Source: Rhodobacteraceae bacterium Araon29
GTDB lineage: Bacteria; Pseudomonadota; Alphaproteobacteria; Rhodobacterales; Rhodobacteraceae
Direction of reading: 5' to 3'
Assembly (NCBI GenBank): GCA_039640505.1
Contig: CP046865.1
Coordinates: forward strand, 1,302,001 to 1,366,000
DNA: 64,000 bases
Shown here: positions 54,149-63,883 of the stretch, piece by piece
Numbering within the stretch: position 1 is the stretch's first letter
Layout: every line of letters starts with the position of its first letter
Translations under genes and position numbers: made by a program
The notes under the pieces: generated by a model
Database searches by the model: none
The model's input: the letters and a program-made list of their open reading frames with translations, nothing else
Told to the model about the DNA's origin: nothing

Positions 54149-56128
54149 ATGGCCGCAAAAGACGCTGACGATCGCAAGCCCGAAGACCAAGACGCCGAGA
54201 TTTCTCTGGATATGAGCCAAACGGCGGTCAAGAAGATGATTTCTGAGGCACGTGATAAGGGGTATATCACCTATGATCAGCTGAACCATGTGCTGCCCCC
54301 GGATCAGGTATCCTCTGAACAAATCGAAGATGTCATGTCCATGCTGTCCGAAATGGGCATCAACATTATTGAGGACGAAGAGGCCGAGGAAGAAGATAAA
54401 GGCACCACAGATTTGGTCGCAGCCGCGGGCGCGAAAGAAGTTGTTGTCTCAGCCGGACAAACCGAAAAGCTGGATCGTACCGATGATCCGGTGCGTATGT
54501 ATCTACGTGAAATGGGATCGGTTGAGCTGCTGAGCCGAGAAGGCGAGATTGCGATTGCCAAACGTATCGAGGCGGGCCGCAATACAATGATCTTGGGGCT
54601 TTGCGAAAGCCCGCTGACATTTCAAGCGATCACCATTTGGCGCGATGAATTGCTAAGCGAAGATATTCTGCTGCGCGATGTGATTGATCTTGAAGCGACC
54701 TTTGGGGATCAGTTGAGCGAAGACGGCGAAGAATCAGTGATTAACACCGCTGCGGTGTCTGACGCCCAGCCCAAGGCACAAGAGGCGCCGGAACTGGACG
54801 CCGATGGCAACCCGATCATCAACGATGACGACGATGACGACGATGATGAGCATTCAAATCTGTCGCTCGCGGCGATGGAGGCGGCGCTTAAACCGCAGGT
54901 TCTGGAAACTCTCGACCGGATTGCCAATGATTATATCAAACTCTCCGAAATGCAGGATTCGCGTATTTCCGCAGCCCTTAGCGAAACTGGAAGTTATTCT
55001 GAATCTGACGAAGAAACCTATCAGACACTGCGCGCAGAAATCGTCGAGCTCGTCAATGAACTGCATTTGCACAACAACCGTATCGAAGCCTTGATTGATC
55101 AGCTTTACGGCATCAACCGCCGGATTATGCAGATCGACAGCGCCATGGTGAAACTGGCCGATCAGGCACGGATCAACCGCCGTGAGTTTATCGAAGAATA
55201 TCGCGGCCACGAATTGGATCCGACCTGGATGGAGCGGATGGCGGAAAAGCCCGGACGCGGTTGGCAGATGTTTATCGAACGGGCTACGTCAAAAGTGGCC
55301 GAATTGCGCACCGACATGGCGCAGGTCGGCCAATATGTTGGCTTGGAAATCGGCGAGTTTCGCCGCATCGTATCCCAAGTGCAAAAAGGTGAAAAAGAAG
55401 CCCGTCAGGCGAAAAAGGAAATGGTCGAAGCCAACCTGCGTCTGGTGATCTCAATCGCCAAAAAATACACCAACCGTGGTCTGCAATTCCTTGATTTGAT
55501 CCAGGAAGGCAACATTGGCCTTATGAAAGCGGTAGATAAATTTGAATATCGCCGCGGCTATAAGTTTTCCACTTATGCCACCTGGTGGATCCGTCAGGCG
55601 ATCACACGCTCAATCGCTGATCAGGCGCGCACCATCCGTATTCCGGTACATATGATCGAAACAATCAACAAACTGGTGCGCACAGGGCGCCAGATGCTGC
55701 ATGAGATTGGCCGCGAACCCACACCCGAAGAGCTGGCGCATAAACTTCAAATGCCGCTGGAAAAAGTCCGCAAGGTGATGAAGATCGCAAAAGAACCTAT
55801 TTCGCTTGAAACCCCCATTGGCGACGAAGAAGACAGCCAACTGGGTGATTTCATTCCGGACTCGAACGCGGTTCTGCCGCTCGATAGCGCTATTCAGGAA
55901 AACTTAAAAGAAACCACCACCCGCGTGCTGTCATCGCTGACGCCGCGCGAAGAGCGGGTTTTGCGGATGCGCTTTGGCATCGGCATGAACACCGATCACA
56001 CGCTCGAAGAGGTGGGCCAGCAATTTAGCGTGACCCGCGAACGTATCCGTCAGATTGAAGCCAAGGCGCTGCGTAAGCTTAAGCATCCCTCGCGCTCACG
56101 CAAACTGCGCAGTTTTCTAGATCAATAA
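54149..56128 (+). CDS. rpoD: RNA polymerase primary sigma factor RpoD (sigma-70)
   Basis: 659 residues. Region 1.1 ([23 protein letters not shown]) at the N-terminus; region 1.2 [24 protein letters not shown] non-conserved insertion contains an acidic DDDDDDDE run (~ residues 225-232). Region 2 [30 protein letters not shown] and [15 protein letters not shown]; region 4 [28 protein letters not shown] with the HTH for the -35 box. Full length for alphaproteobacteria. Confidence 0.97.
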   Translation: MAAKDADDRKPEDQDAEISLDMSQTAVKKMISEARDKGYITYDQLNHVLPPDQVSSEQIEDVMSMLSEMGINIIEDEEAEEEDKGTTDLVAAAGAKEVVVSAGQTEKLDRTDDPVRMYLREMGSVELLSREGEIAIAKRIEAGRNTMILGLCESPLTFQAITIWRDELLSEDILLRDVIDLEATFGDQLSEDGEESVINTAAVSDAQPKAQEAPELDADGNPIINDDDDDDDDEHSNLSLAAMEAALKPQVLETLDRIANDYIKLSEMQDSRISAALSETGSYSESDEETYQTLRAEIVELVNELHLHNNRIEALIDQLYGINRRIMQIDSAMVKLADQARINRREFIEEYRGHELDPTWMERMAEKPGRGWQMFIERATSKVAELRTDMAQVGQYVGLEIGEFRRIVSQVQKGEKEARQAKKEMVEANLRLVISIAKKYTNRGLQFLDLIQEGNIGLMKAVDKFEYRRGYKFSTYATWWIRQAITRSIADQARTIRIPVHMIETINKLVRTGRQMLHEIGREPTPEELAHKLQMPLEKVRKVMKIAKEPISLETPIGDEEDSQLGDFIPDSNAVLPLDSAIQENLKETTTRVLSSLTPREERVLRMRFGIGMNTDHTLEEVGQQFSVTRERIRQIEAKALRKLKHPSRSRKLRSFLDQ

Positions 56129-56152
56129 AGCAACGCTTTGACATTTTAAGTG

Positions 56153-56178
56153 CCTTGATTGCCGCTCGGCAATCAAGG
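56153..56178. terminator. Hairpin after rpoD
   Basis: CCTTGATTGCCG, CT, then CGGCAATCAAGG: a perfect 12-base inverted repeat with a two-base centre, 25 bases after the rpoD stop. There is no U-run behind it, so intrinsic termination is uncertain; it may protect the 3' end of the mRNA. Confidence 0.5.
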
Positions 56179-56355
56179 GTGGTAGGCTTGTGCGGCGCGC
56201 ACACTCTATGATTGCAAGTGGATTTTTGATGGTCCAGTATTGCAATAATTTGAGATTAAGCATGCCTGCATGCAACGCGGCATTTAATAGAATCACACAT
56301 TTCTCAGAGAGAGCAAGATTAATTTTACACGCGCACAAATAAAAGGAAGCGAAGA

Positions 56356-56730
56356 ATGTCAATTTCGGATCAAATAGAAAAATATATTAACGCAATTGAA
56401 CAAAGAAATTTGAAAGAAATTTCAGAAATTTTTTTTAAATCAAGCGAACTAACAATAGTTTTCCCTAATGGATCGGAAGTCATAGGGTATGATAATATTG
56501 TTGAAATGCATAGATCGTGGTTTTCCGAAAAAAATTGGATTTGGAATGGCCGCCATATCCGCACAATGACATTTGAAGATACTGCAATTACGGTTATAAA
56601 ATATGAATACATAAGCGAGCCAACTAGCCAAACTATTGGAGAAAACGATTTTTTATTGTCATTGACTTGGAAGTGTGTTGGTGGCGATTGGTTTGTTATA
56701 TTTGATCAAAACACACCACTGCGAGGATAG
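56356..56730 (+). CDS. NTF2-like (SnoaL/DUF4440-type) protein
   Basis: 124 residues, preceded by AAAAGGAAGCGAAGA. SDQIEKYINAIEQRNLKEISEIFF is a typical NTF2-fold first helix, and EMHRSWFSEKNWIWNGRH plus WKCVGGDWFVIFDQNTPL are later strands; the latter ending resembles DUF4440 proteins. The codons are much richer in A and T than in the flanking rpoD, a sign of later arrival. Function unknown. Confidence 0.65.
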   Translation: MSISDQIEKYINAIEQRNLKEISEIFFKSSELTIVFPNGSEVIGYDNIVEMHRSWFSEKNWIWNGRHIRTMTFEDTAITVIKYEYISEPTSQTIGENDFLLSLTWKCVGGDWFVIFDQNTPLRG

Positions 56731-56733
56731 TAA

Positions 56734-56967
56734 ATGACGAAAACACTAAAGGAGTTTGACTATATTTTCACTAGCAGTGGAAAATTGATGATTTTATATT
56801 TAGGACGCCAGATAATGGTAGTTAAAGGTGAGCGCGCCTATAAGCTCCATAGTAGGTTAAAATCTGTCGATTTTTTCAATGCTCAACTTATTCTGGCCAA
56901 AGCTACGAAAAATTTTAAACGCGGTAACGAAAGTTTATGCAAATTGAAGCAGGACCAAAAACGCTAA
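56734..56967 (+). CDS. Hypothetical protein
   Basis: A 77-residue basic protein starting three bases after the NTF2-like gene, so probably co-transcribed. No domain recognised; short beta-prone first half (IFTSSGKLMILYLGRQIMVV) and Lys-rich end. Low-GC like its neighbour. Confidence 0.45.
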   Translation: MTKTLKEFDYIFTSSGKLMILYLGRQIMVVKGERAYKLHSRLKSVDFFNAQLILAKATKNFKRGNESLCKLKQDQKR

Positions 56968-57092
56968 TAACGAATATAAAAAAAAATTTGCACTCATGGT
57001 ATCTTCATCAACGGATAACTATTTGACAGATACAGATTTTAGGTAAGAACGCGCTGCCTGATTGTTGCCAGTGGACGTGGGATTTTTAGAAG

Positions 57093-57323
57093 ATGGAAGA
57101 CAAGCCTAAAGTTGTTCTGTCCGTCAATCACGATGGAGCAACAATATGCGTTGATGTATTTCGACGGCCTGATGGGTCGTATGGTTTTGAAGAATACAGA
57201 AGAGATCCCGAAGACAACACTGGCTGGTTTGCGATAGGGCACCATTCGCATAAAAATTTTACAGATATTGATAGTGCCAAAAACGCAGCAATTCAGCATA
57301 TTCATTGGCTAGACGGCTTTTAA
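57093..57323 (+). CDS. Hypothetical small acidic protein
   Basis: A 76-residue frame. It reads like a compact alpha/beta domain (VVLSVNHDGATICVDVFRRPDGSYGFEEYRRD, then a helix SAKNAAIQHIHWLDGF). No family recognised. There is no strong ribosome site. Confidence 0.5.
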   Translation: MEDKPKVVLSVNHDGATICVDVFRRPDGSYGFEEYRRDPEDNTGWFAIGHHSHKNFTDIDSAKNAAIQHIHWLDGF

Positions 57324-57351
57324 GAGCTGACACTCGCAAGGGGTATATAAT

Positions 57352-57904
57352 TTGAAAACCATTTATCTCATCCGCCACGCGCAATCGACCGGTCAGTAAC
57401 CCAATGGCGACCTGACAGAACTTGGAAAAAAAACAGGCGCAGGATTTAATCGCACGTCTGAGTTACATTCGCCCGGATGGCGCATATTCAAGCCCCTATC
57501 TGAGGGCTCTGGATACAATCAGGCCCTTTTGCGATAGCGCTGGCCTTGATATTCAAACCGATCCCGATCTTGCTGAGCGGCAGCTCAAGCCGTTTGATCT
57601 GTGGCTTCCCTTTGATGAATTGATCCATCACCTACGGCTCTCTTTTGAAAACTGGGACTATAAAATGGAAGGCGGCGAGCCGCTCAATGACACCCAACGC
57701 CGCGCCCTGCGCGGGCTCAGAAAAATCGCGCAAAGCAATTTCGAACGCCCGATTGTTGCCGCACACGGAAATCTTATCGCCACGGTGCTGGGCGCCATAG
57801 ACCCGGACTTTGGGTTTGAGCAATGGCGCGCCATGAAGAACCCGCATCTTTATGCGCTTAGCTATCAGCAGGATCAACTGAGAGGCTTTGAAGATATTGG
57901 CTAA
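57352..57904 (+). pseudogene. Broken histidine phosphatase (phosphoglycerate-mutase family) gene
   Basis: From TTG 57352 (AAGGGG upstream) the frame reads KTIYLIRHAQSTGQ, the RHG-type active-site start of this family, then hits TAA at 57397-57399. After the stop the same frame reads on through PNGDLTELG, then a run of eight A at about 57425-57432 shifts the reading frame. The rest (QAQDLIARLSYIRPDGAYSSPYL...AHGNLIA...) continues to 57904. Removing one A restores the family sequence. Two lesions point to a decayed gene; a sequence error cannot be excluded. The second active-site His region (VAAHGNLI) is intact. Confidence 0.75.
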
Positions 57905-58031
57905 ACAAGGCCACGCTTTTCTTTTTTAAAATACGATATGTGCCCTTAATTTTGACACAGCTGTGTCAATTCGCATGGCACACAAATATGTGCTATCTTG
58001 GCTTCAACGCATTGATCAAAAGGGGGATGCC

Positions 58032-58406
58032 GTGAACCTCGGACAATTTTCAATCAGCCTGGCGGTGAAGAATTTGGCCAATTCAAAGAGCTTTTATGAA
58101 GCGCTTGGATTTACAGCCTTTGGTGGCGCAATCGAGCGCGATTACCTGATTATGAAACAAGGAGAAACACTCATCGGTCTGTTTCAAGGCATGTTTGAGA
58201 ATAATATCCTCACCTTTAATCCGGGTTGGGATTCAAGCGCCTGCAAAGTTGATCCGTTCAACGATGTGCGTGAGCTGCAGGCGCTGCTGCTCGACAAGGA
58301 AATCGCTTTGGATGAGCCGCACGCCGACCCTGAGGGCAAGGGGCCGGCGCATTTCATTTTACATGACCCTGACGGTAACATGATCATGGTGGATCAGCAT
58401 CGGTGA
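58032..58406 (+). CDS. VOC (glyoxalase/bleomycin resistance) family protein
   Basis: About 124 residues from GTG 58032, preceded by AAGGGGGATGCC; an ATG at 57972 would add a poorly supported leader. LAVKNLANSKSFYEALGFTAFGG is the first beta-alpha-beta half and GPAHFILHDPDGNMIMVDQHR the end, with the final metal-ligand-type segment DPDGNMI. One-domain VOC protein of unknown substrate. Overlaps yjbQ by four bases (GTGA). Confidence 0.82.
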   Translation: MNLGQFSISLAVKNLANSKSFYEALGFTAFGGAIERDYLIMKQGETLIGLFQGMFENNILTFNPGWDSSACKVDPFNDVRELQALLLDKEIALDEPHADPEGKGPAHFILHDPDGNMIMVDQHR

Positions 58407-58825
58407 GGCAAACTACTTTTACCCTTCAAACCCAAGGTCCGGGGCTTTATGAATTTACTGGTGATGCGGCGCGCTGGCTGCGCGGGGTTCATCCTAGTGG
58501 CGACGGCCTGCTGACGCTGTTTATCCGCCACACCTCGGCCAGTTTGGTTGTTCAGGAAAACGCTGACCCCGAAGTGCAGACCGATCTGGCGGAATTTTTT
58601 CACCGATTGGTGCCGCCGACGACCGATCCGTCGATGTCTTATTTAACCCACACTTATGAAGGCCCCGATGATATGCCGGCGCATATCAAAGCCGCGCTTT
58701 TACCCAGCCATTTATCAATCCCGTTTTCGGATGGCGCGCTGAGCCTTGGCATGTGGCAGGGGATCTATTTGTTCGAGCATCGCAGCCGCCCGCACAGCCG
58801 TCAGGTGGTGGCCCATATAGGCTAA
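58403..58825 (+). CDS. YjbQ family protein (UPF0047)
   Basis: 140 residues starting with GTG in the stop of the VOC gene. Family motifs: LLTLFIRHTSASLVVQENADPEVQTDL and DDMPAHIKAALLPSHLSIPFSDGALSLGMWQGIYLFEHR. YjbQ-type proteins have weak thiamine-phosphate synthase activity in vitro; the real role is not settled. Confidence 0.9.
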   Translation: MRQTTFTLQTQGPGLYEFTGDAARWLRGVHPSGDGLLTLFIRHTSASLVVQENADPEVQTDLAEFFHRLVPPTTDPSMSYLTHTYEGPDDMPAHIKAALLPSHLSIPFSDGALSLGMWQGIYLFEHRSRPHSRQVVAHIG

Positions 58826-59043
58826 AAAGGGGTATTTTTCACACCTCCGCGATACTGCCGCGATACCGACGCAATACCGACATGGCGTTTTTTGAAGGGC
58901 AGGGTGGCACTTTGCAAAAAAACCGCAAGGTTTAGTGAGTGAAATTGCCCACTACACAAATCGTAGCGGCTGTCCTATAGTACCTGTGGATAACTTAGCG
59001 TAGCACCGAAATCTGCGCTGCCCACTAAGCAAAGGATGTGCCC

Positions 59044-59511
59044 ATGCGTTGCCCATTTTGCGGAAATGTTGACACCCAAGTGAAAGATTCCCGACCCGCA
59101 GAAGATCATGTTTCGATCCGGCGGAGGCGGTTTTGTTCAGCCTGCGGCGGGCGGTTTACCACCTATGAAAGGGTGCAACTGCGCGATTTGGTAGTGATTA
59201 AATCAAACGGCCGGCGTGAGGAATTTGAGCGCGATAAACTCGAACGTTCGATCCGGATCGCGTTGCAGAAGCGCCCGGTTGAGCATGAGCGGATGGAGAA
59301 AATGATTTCCGGCATTGTGCGCCGTTTGGAAAGCATGGGCGAGACAGATATTCAGTCAAACAAGATCGGCGAGATTGTAATGGAGTCGCTGGCGCGGATC
59401 GACACGGTGGCCTATGTGCGCTTTGCGAGCGTTTACAAAAACTTTCAGGCTGCAGATGATTTTGACAAGTTTGTCAGTGAGTTACGGCCTAAAATTACAC
59501 CAGAAGAATAG
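59044..59511 (+). CDS. nrdR: Transcriptional repressor NrdR
   Basis: Controls ribonucleotide reductase genes in response to dATP/ATP. 155 residues from ATG 59044, with AAAGGATG upstream. The zinc ribbon is [20 protein letters not shown]...CSACGGRF and the ATP-cone domain follows ([20 protein letters not shown]). Precedes ribD by nine bases, a common arrangement. Confidence 0.96.
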   Translation: MRCPFCGNVDTQVKDSRPAEDHVSIRRRRFCSACGGRFTTYERVQLRDLVVIKSNGRREEFERDKLERSIRIALQKRPVEHERMEKMISGIVRRLESMGETDIQSNKIGEIVMESLARIDTVAYVRFASVYKNFQAADDFDKFVSELRPKITPEE

Positions 59512-59520
59512 GCGGCGCAG

Positions 59521-60621
59521 GTGTCGCATGACCGTTTTATGGCACTGGCGCTGGCCTTGGGCCGCCGCGCTCAGGGGCGCACATGGCCCAACCCCGCAGT
59601 GGGCTGTGTGCTGGTGCGCGATGGTCAAATTGTAGGGCGTGGATGGACTGCAGATGGGGGCCGGCCGCACGCCGAACCCCAAGCCTTGCAGCAAGCGGGC
59701 GGCAAAGCGCGCGGCGCCACTGCCTATGTCACGCTTGAACCCTGCGCCCATCACGGCAAGACCCCGCCCTGTGCGCAGGCACTGATTGATGCGGGCGTCG
59801 CCGAAGTCGTCGCCGCCATTGGCGACCGTGACCCAAGGGTTAACGGCGCCGGTTTCGCCATGCTGCGCGCGGCCGGAATTTCAGTGACTACAGGGGTGCG
59901 GGCGCAGGAAGCGAGCCAAGACCACGCAGGCTTCTTTTTAAGGATCACCGACCACAGACCGTTCGTAACGCTTAAGCTGGCAAATAGTTTCGACGGCCGC
60001 ATCGCCACCGCCAGCGGCGAAAGCCAATGGATCACACAATCCCCCGCCCGCCGTGCAGTACACGCGCTCAGAGCTCGCCACGATTCGGTCATGATTGGGG
60101 GTGGCACAGCCCGCCATGATGATCCAACGTTGACAGTGAGGGATCTCGGTATTGCGCATCAACCTATTCGGCTAGTTCTGTCCAAGAGCTTGAATCTGCC
60201 CAATAATAGTGCTTTGCAGCGAACCCTCGATAGGGCGCCGTTGTGGCTTTGCCATTCTGAGGATGTGAGTGAAGAGCGCAAAGCGCATTGGCAAAACGCT
60301 GGTGCAGAAATGATTGAGTGCCAGGAAAAAGATAGTGCTATTGTACTCAAGGATATGCTGGAGAAACTGGCAAGCCGAGGGCTAACCCGAATTTTTTGTG
60401 AGGGCGGAGGTATGCTTGCTGCCTCACTTATAAAAGCAGATATGGTGGACGAGATTGTAGGCTTTCAAGCCGGAGTGATCATAGGCTCTGAGGGTCAACC
60501 CGCTATTGGGCCGCTTGGGCTCAAGCATTTGAAAGAGGCTCACCGCTATGGATTGGTTAGTACGACTACAGTTGGTCCGGATGTGATGAACCTGTGGCGC
60601 CGCAAGGGCAAGCATTCATAG
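59521..60621 (+). CDS. ribD: Bifunctional riboflavin biosynthesis deaminase/reductase RibD
   Basis: 366 residues from GTG 59521. The N-terminal deaminase has zinc ligands in GRPHAEPQAL and VTLEPCAHHGKTPPCAQAL. The C-terminal reductase begins RPFVTLKLANSFDGRIATASGESQWIT and ends ...TTVGPDVMNLWRRK. Carries out two successive steps from the GTP-derived pyrimidine. No FMN riboswitch is seen; it is probably expressed with nrdR. Confidence 0.95.
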   Translation: MSHDRFMALALALGRRAQGRTWPNPAVGCVLVRDGQIVGRGWTADGGRPHAEPQALQQAGGKARGATAYVTLEPCAHHGKTPPCAQALIDAGVAEVVAAIGDRDPRVNGAGFAMLRAAGISVTTGVRAQEASQDHAGFFLRITDHRPFVTLKLANSFDGRIATASGESQWITQSPARRAVHALRARHDSVMIGGGTARHDDPTLTVRDLGIAHQPIRLVLSKSLNLPNNSALQRTLDRAPLWLCHSEDVSEERKAHWQNAGAEMIECQEKDSAIVLKDMLEKLASRGLTRIFCEGGGMLAASLIKADMVDEIVGFQAGVIIGSEGQPAIGPLGLKHLKEAHRYGLVSTTTVGPDVMNLWRRKGKHS

Positions 60622-60629
60622 ATAAAAAA

Positions 60630-62663
60630 TTAGCGCCAGAAAGGGTGTGGAGTAGCCAAGAGGCCTTGTGCTTTTGCAAGTAAACGATTGACTTTTGAAC
60701 GTGGTAAAGCTTGGCTTTTAGAAAGGCGATCAACCACAACTTCTACTGGGCAAGCTTGCTTTGTAACTGGATCGAAATAACGTGGATAAGCAATGAGCGT
60801 AGCATAAATTAAACTATCCAAATCAATACACTGATTGCGCCGTGCGGGTATAGTTGCTTTATCTGTGGTAAGTCCCCATCCTGCATAAAATGGCACTCCG
60901 TAGGTGGTGACTTTAAGTCCTCTTAGCAGGGCTTCAAAACCTGTCAAAGAGGTCATCGTATGCACTTCGGCCACTTCGGACAAAAGATGGGAGACATCTG
61001 CGTTATCAGTGATAGCATCAGCATAGAGCAAAGCTTGCTCCAAAGGAATGCGGCCTTTGCGCAGTTTGGCCTCTACGTCGGGGTGAGGTTTATAGATGAT
61101 TACATCGTTTGGGTTATTGCTGCGAACAACGCGGAGTAAATCTAGATTGGTTTGAACGCGCTGGGTACCACGTAGAACCGAGGCATCATCCTCAACTTGG
61201 CCCGGAACCAAAATCCGCTTACCAGCCGGCAACTTATGAGTTTTTCCAGGTAAGTTGTACTTTGTAAGCTGCTGATTGATAAGAGAGTTTTTTAACCTTT
61301 TTATGCGATCAATTTGATCCTCCCTGAGGAGAATGCTTGATTTAATTAAGCGTTCGAGCCGGCTTTCCTGACTAGGGTCATAATATATTCCCAAGTCGTC
61401 GCAACTCAGTGAGAGTGGAGGAGTTAATTCAGCGCCCAATCCCCGCGATCGCAAAAAACCATCCTCAATGCGGATAATATCTTTATCACTTTCTTTACCT
61501 GAACCTGCCCATACCAATTTCCGAGTAGATGCTAGGCGCGTTGATTTCACCATGGAAGATACAAAGCTGACGCGGCCATGCTGGCCAAAAAATTGTCGCA
61601 ATGGCTTTCGTTTCCACATACGGATTTTATAAGCTTGCCAGCCTTTGTGGTCCTCACGCCAACTACGAGTGGTTGCCTCAAAGGTATCAAGTGCGCACTC
61701 GAGGGAACACATTCGATCACGATATGGATCATACCATTTTGAATAAATCATCATTACCGCCATAAACAGTTGCTCTGCGTTGAGCTTTCTGTTGCGTCTA
61801 GGCGGCGGGTTGACGTCTTTGCTGAGCCCCCATCCAGCGTAAAAGGGCTGTCCAAAAACAACAGGCCGGTGACCATTTAAAATGGCTTCAAAGCCAAATT
61901 GCGAGGACAGTGTGTAAACTGCGATTGCGCCGTCTAATAAAGCCCAGGGCGAGCAGGTGTTTTGATAAAGATGCACCTTAGGGTCGAGGCAGTGACTTGG
62001 GCCATAATAACCACTGCGTAAACCCGCTTGGGCTTCAGGGTGAGTTTTAATGATAATTCGATGGTTTTGATAATCTTCTTTCGCGGCGCGAAGCATAGCA
62101 TCAAAAATCTCTTGACTGCCGTTTGAGGCGGTTACTGATGCGTCACCTCGGCTTTGATCAATCACTAGAACATAGCCCGGTGATGGTAAATTGGCATCAG
62201 GGTCAAAAGCGCTGTATTTTGTTAGGTGATTTTCTTTTATCCGCGATATTAGAGACTTAGCTCTTTTTAGCATTCTCTCGTCATCTAGAGGATTCCGTGA
62301 TAAGATATGTTCCAGATCGCTTGGGCTTTTGGCGTCAAAATGCACACCGCTTCGATCTAATAAAATACCTAAAGGCGCTTCATTTTTTTGTTGCCCGGGA
62401 AATAATGAGCGCAAAAATGTATCTTCAATCCGCAATAAAGGTACTTTGTACTTTTGGGCAAAATAGGTTCCTCTGTATGAAGTTGGTGAATTTCCCCAAA
62501 CTGCAACCACATCGCCTTCTTTGGGCAAACCCAACGATATTTGATAACCTGACAATGTGAGCATACGGCGAACGCACTTTTGTTTGAAAAATCCACCGTT
62601 ATAGACAAAAGCGCGCTTAAAATCTGAGACATCTGCCCCTTCAAAGTAGAGGTTGCTGACCAC
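60630..62663 (-). CDS. KpsC-like capsule polysaccharide Kdo transferase
   Basis: 677 residues, GTG start two bases after the stop of the upstream export gene. The protein is built from two related halves: AFVYNGGFFKQK...EDTFLRSLFPG...SQFGFEAILNGHRPVVFGQPFYAGWGL (1-330), then RLASTRKLVWAGSGKE...EDGFLRSRGLGAEL...TSLTGFEALLRGLKVTTYGVPFYAGWGLTTD (335-677). This is the duplicated glycosyltransferase layout of KpsC, which adds beta-Kdo residues on the lipid that anchors group 2 capsule. Each half carries EDxFLRS and VPFYAGWGLT-like motifs. Confidence 0.9.
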   Translation of the reverse strand: MVSNLYFEGADVSDFKRAFVYNGGFFKQKCVRRMLTLSGYQISLGLPKEGDVVAVWGNSPTSYRGTYFAQKYKVPLLRIEDTFLRSLFPGQQKNEAPLGILLDRSGVHFDAKSPSDLEHILSRNPLDDERMLKRAKSLISRIKENHLTKYSAFDPDANLPSPGYVLVIDQSRGDASVTASNGSQEIFDAMLRAAKEDYQNHRIIIKTHPEAQAGLRSGYYGPSHCLDPKVHLYQNTCSPWALLDGAIAVYTLSSQFGFEAILNGHRPVVFGQPFYAGWGLSKDVNPPPRRNRKLNAEQLFMAVMMIYSKWYDPYRDRMCSLECALDTFEATTRSWREDHKGWQAYKIRMWKRKPLRQFFGQHGRVSFVSSMVKSTRLASTRKLVWAGSGKESDKDIIRIEDGFLRSRGLGAELTPPLSLSCDDLGIYYDPSQESRLERLIKSSILLREDQIDRIKRLKNSLINQQLTKYNLPGKTHKLPAGKRILVPGQVEDDASVLRGTQRVQTNLDLLRVVRSNNPNDVIIYKPHPDVEAKLRKGRIPLEQALLYADAITDNADVSHLLSEVAEVHTMTSLTGFEALLRGLKVTTYGVPFYAGWGLTTDKATIPARRNQCIDLDSLIYATLIAYPRYFDPVTKQACPVEVVVDRLSKSQALPRSKVNRLLAKAQGLLATPHPFWR

Positions 62664-62665
62664 AA

Positions 62666-63814
62666 TTATTGACCCAGCAGCGATTGTGCAGATGTGTTGA
62701 TTGTATCTGCAGCTCCTAATGATCCTGTGGTTGCCGCGATTACTTTATTCCACTGAGCAAATGGAGCTTCTGTAACATATACGGTGTCTTGATCTCGTAT
62801 GACAAAGTCACGTGCCGTAAACATTCCATTTGGTTTTGTAAGATCAAGCACATAAACCAACCTTTGCGCGCCTTTTAAATCTTTTCGCCCTAAAACTTGA
62901 TTGGCAATTTTTTCATCTTCATTCCTAAACACAAAAATGCCCTTTGGATCTGCAGCATTTGCATTTAAACCACCAACCAATGCAAGTGCCTCAATTGCTG
63001 AAATAGTTTGGGTTGGAAATGAAATCCGCCCCTGTTTTGCAGTCGCACCAAGGGATGTAAAGGCTCGGGTGTCGGTCTCAACCAATATCCTGTCACCTCC
63101 TCTGAGGGCCACATCCATATCTGGATGATCATACAAATCTTGGAACCACACCTTTTCACGCTGTTTGTTGCGAATCACAGTGATCTGCGCAACCTCGGGT
63201 TCAATGGTTACCCCGCCAGCTTTTGCCAACATTGCACCCAACGTACGGGTTGGCCGTTCGATGACATAAATGCCTTGACCACCCACGGCCCCAATAATTG
63301 ATACGGTAGATCCATCACCAGCAAAACGCCGCAATTGAACTTGTGGATCCGGCGTTTGTTCTTTTAGGAGGTTCGCAATAATCTGGCGGACAGCCTCTGG
63401 GCTATTTCCTGCCGCCTTGATACGTCCTGCATAGGGAACAAAAATATATCCACTTCCGTCAACTTGGACACCCTCTAGTGTCGTGGCGTTAAGCCCTTTT
63501 CCAGCCAGCAGGCTGTCGTCAACATTTTCCCAAATAGAAAGCCCTAAGGTATCGCCAGCACGGATTGTATCAGATCCAATAAGATTAGCATTGCGAAACT
63601 TTCGACTAAAACCCAAAGCAGGAATAACTGCTGTGGCGCGAGCTACATGGTCATTTACTGCGAGTATAAAAGCATTGCCTTGCTTTTGCACCGAACCCGA
63701 ATAAATTTCTGTCTTGGATGGTCCGACCCTAGGAAGGCCGCATGCAGATAAAAAGCTTATAGCAACTATCTGTACAGCAAAGATTTTCCAGCGAAATGCG
63801 CCTAAATGAAACAT
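62666..63814 (-). CDS. Wza/KpsD-like polysaccharide export lipoprotein
   Basis: 382 residues from ATG 63814, with AGGTGG upstream. Signal peptide ending VAISFLSACGLP, with a clear lipobox Cys. N-terminal polysaccharide export domain (GDTLGLSIWENVDDSLLAGKGLN), then two SLBB-type segments (VSIIGAVGGQGIYVIERPTRTLGAMLAKAGG, ISFPTQTISAIEALALVGGLN). An outer-membrane secretin-like capsule pore component. It is directly followed by the KpsC-like gene on one transcript. ABC transporter partners (KpsMT) are not in the window. Confidence 0.92.
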   Translation of the reverse strand: MFHLGAFRWKIFAVQIVAISFLSACGLPRVGPSKTEIYSGSVQKQGNAFILAVNDHVARATAVIPALGFSRKFRNANLIGSDTIRAGDTLGLSIWENVDDSLLAGKGLNATTLEGVQVDGSGYIFVPYAGRIKAAGNSPEAVRQIIANLLKEQTPDPQVQLRRFAGDGSTVSIIGAVGGQGIYVIERPTRTLGAMLAKAGGVTIEPEVAQITVIRNKQREKVWFQDLYDHPDMDVALRGGDRILVETDTRAFTSLGATAKQGRISFPTQTISAIEALALVGGLNANAADPKGIFVFRNEDEKIANQVLGRKDLKGAQRLVYVLDLTKPNGMFTARDFVIRDQDTVYVTEAPFAQWNKVIAATTGSLGAADTINTSAQSLLGQ

Positions 63815-63883
63815 TTTTCCACCTAAAATAATTAAAATATGATTGTAATACCCTATACGGGAAAAAGCCATGGGTCAAAGCCA

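Noticed and set aside
56153-56178. Full intrinsic terminator after rpoD
   Set aside because: The hairpin is perfect but has no following U-run; kept only as a low-confidence terminator.
59521-59560. FMN riboswitch before ribD
   Set aside because: ribD starts nine bases after nrdR and no conserved RFN-type sequence is present.
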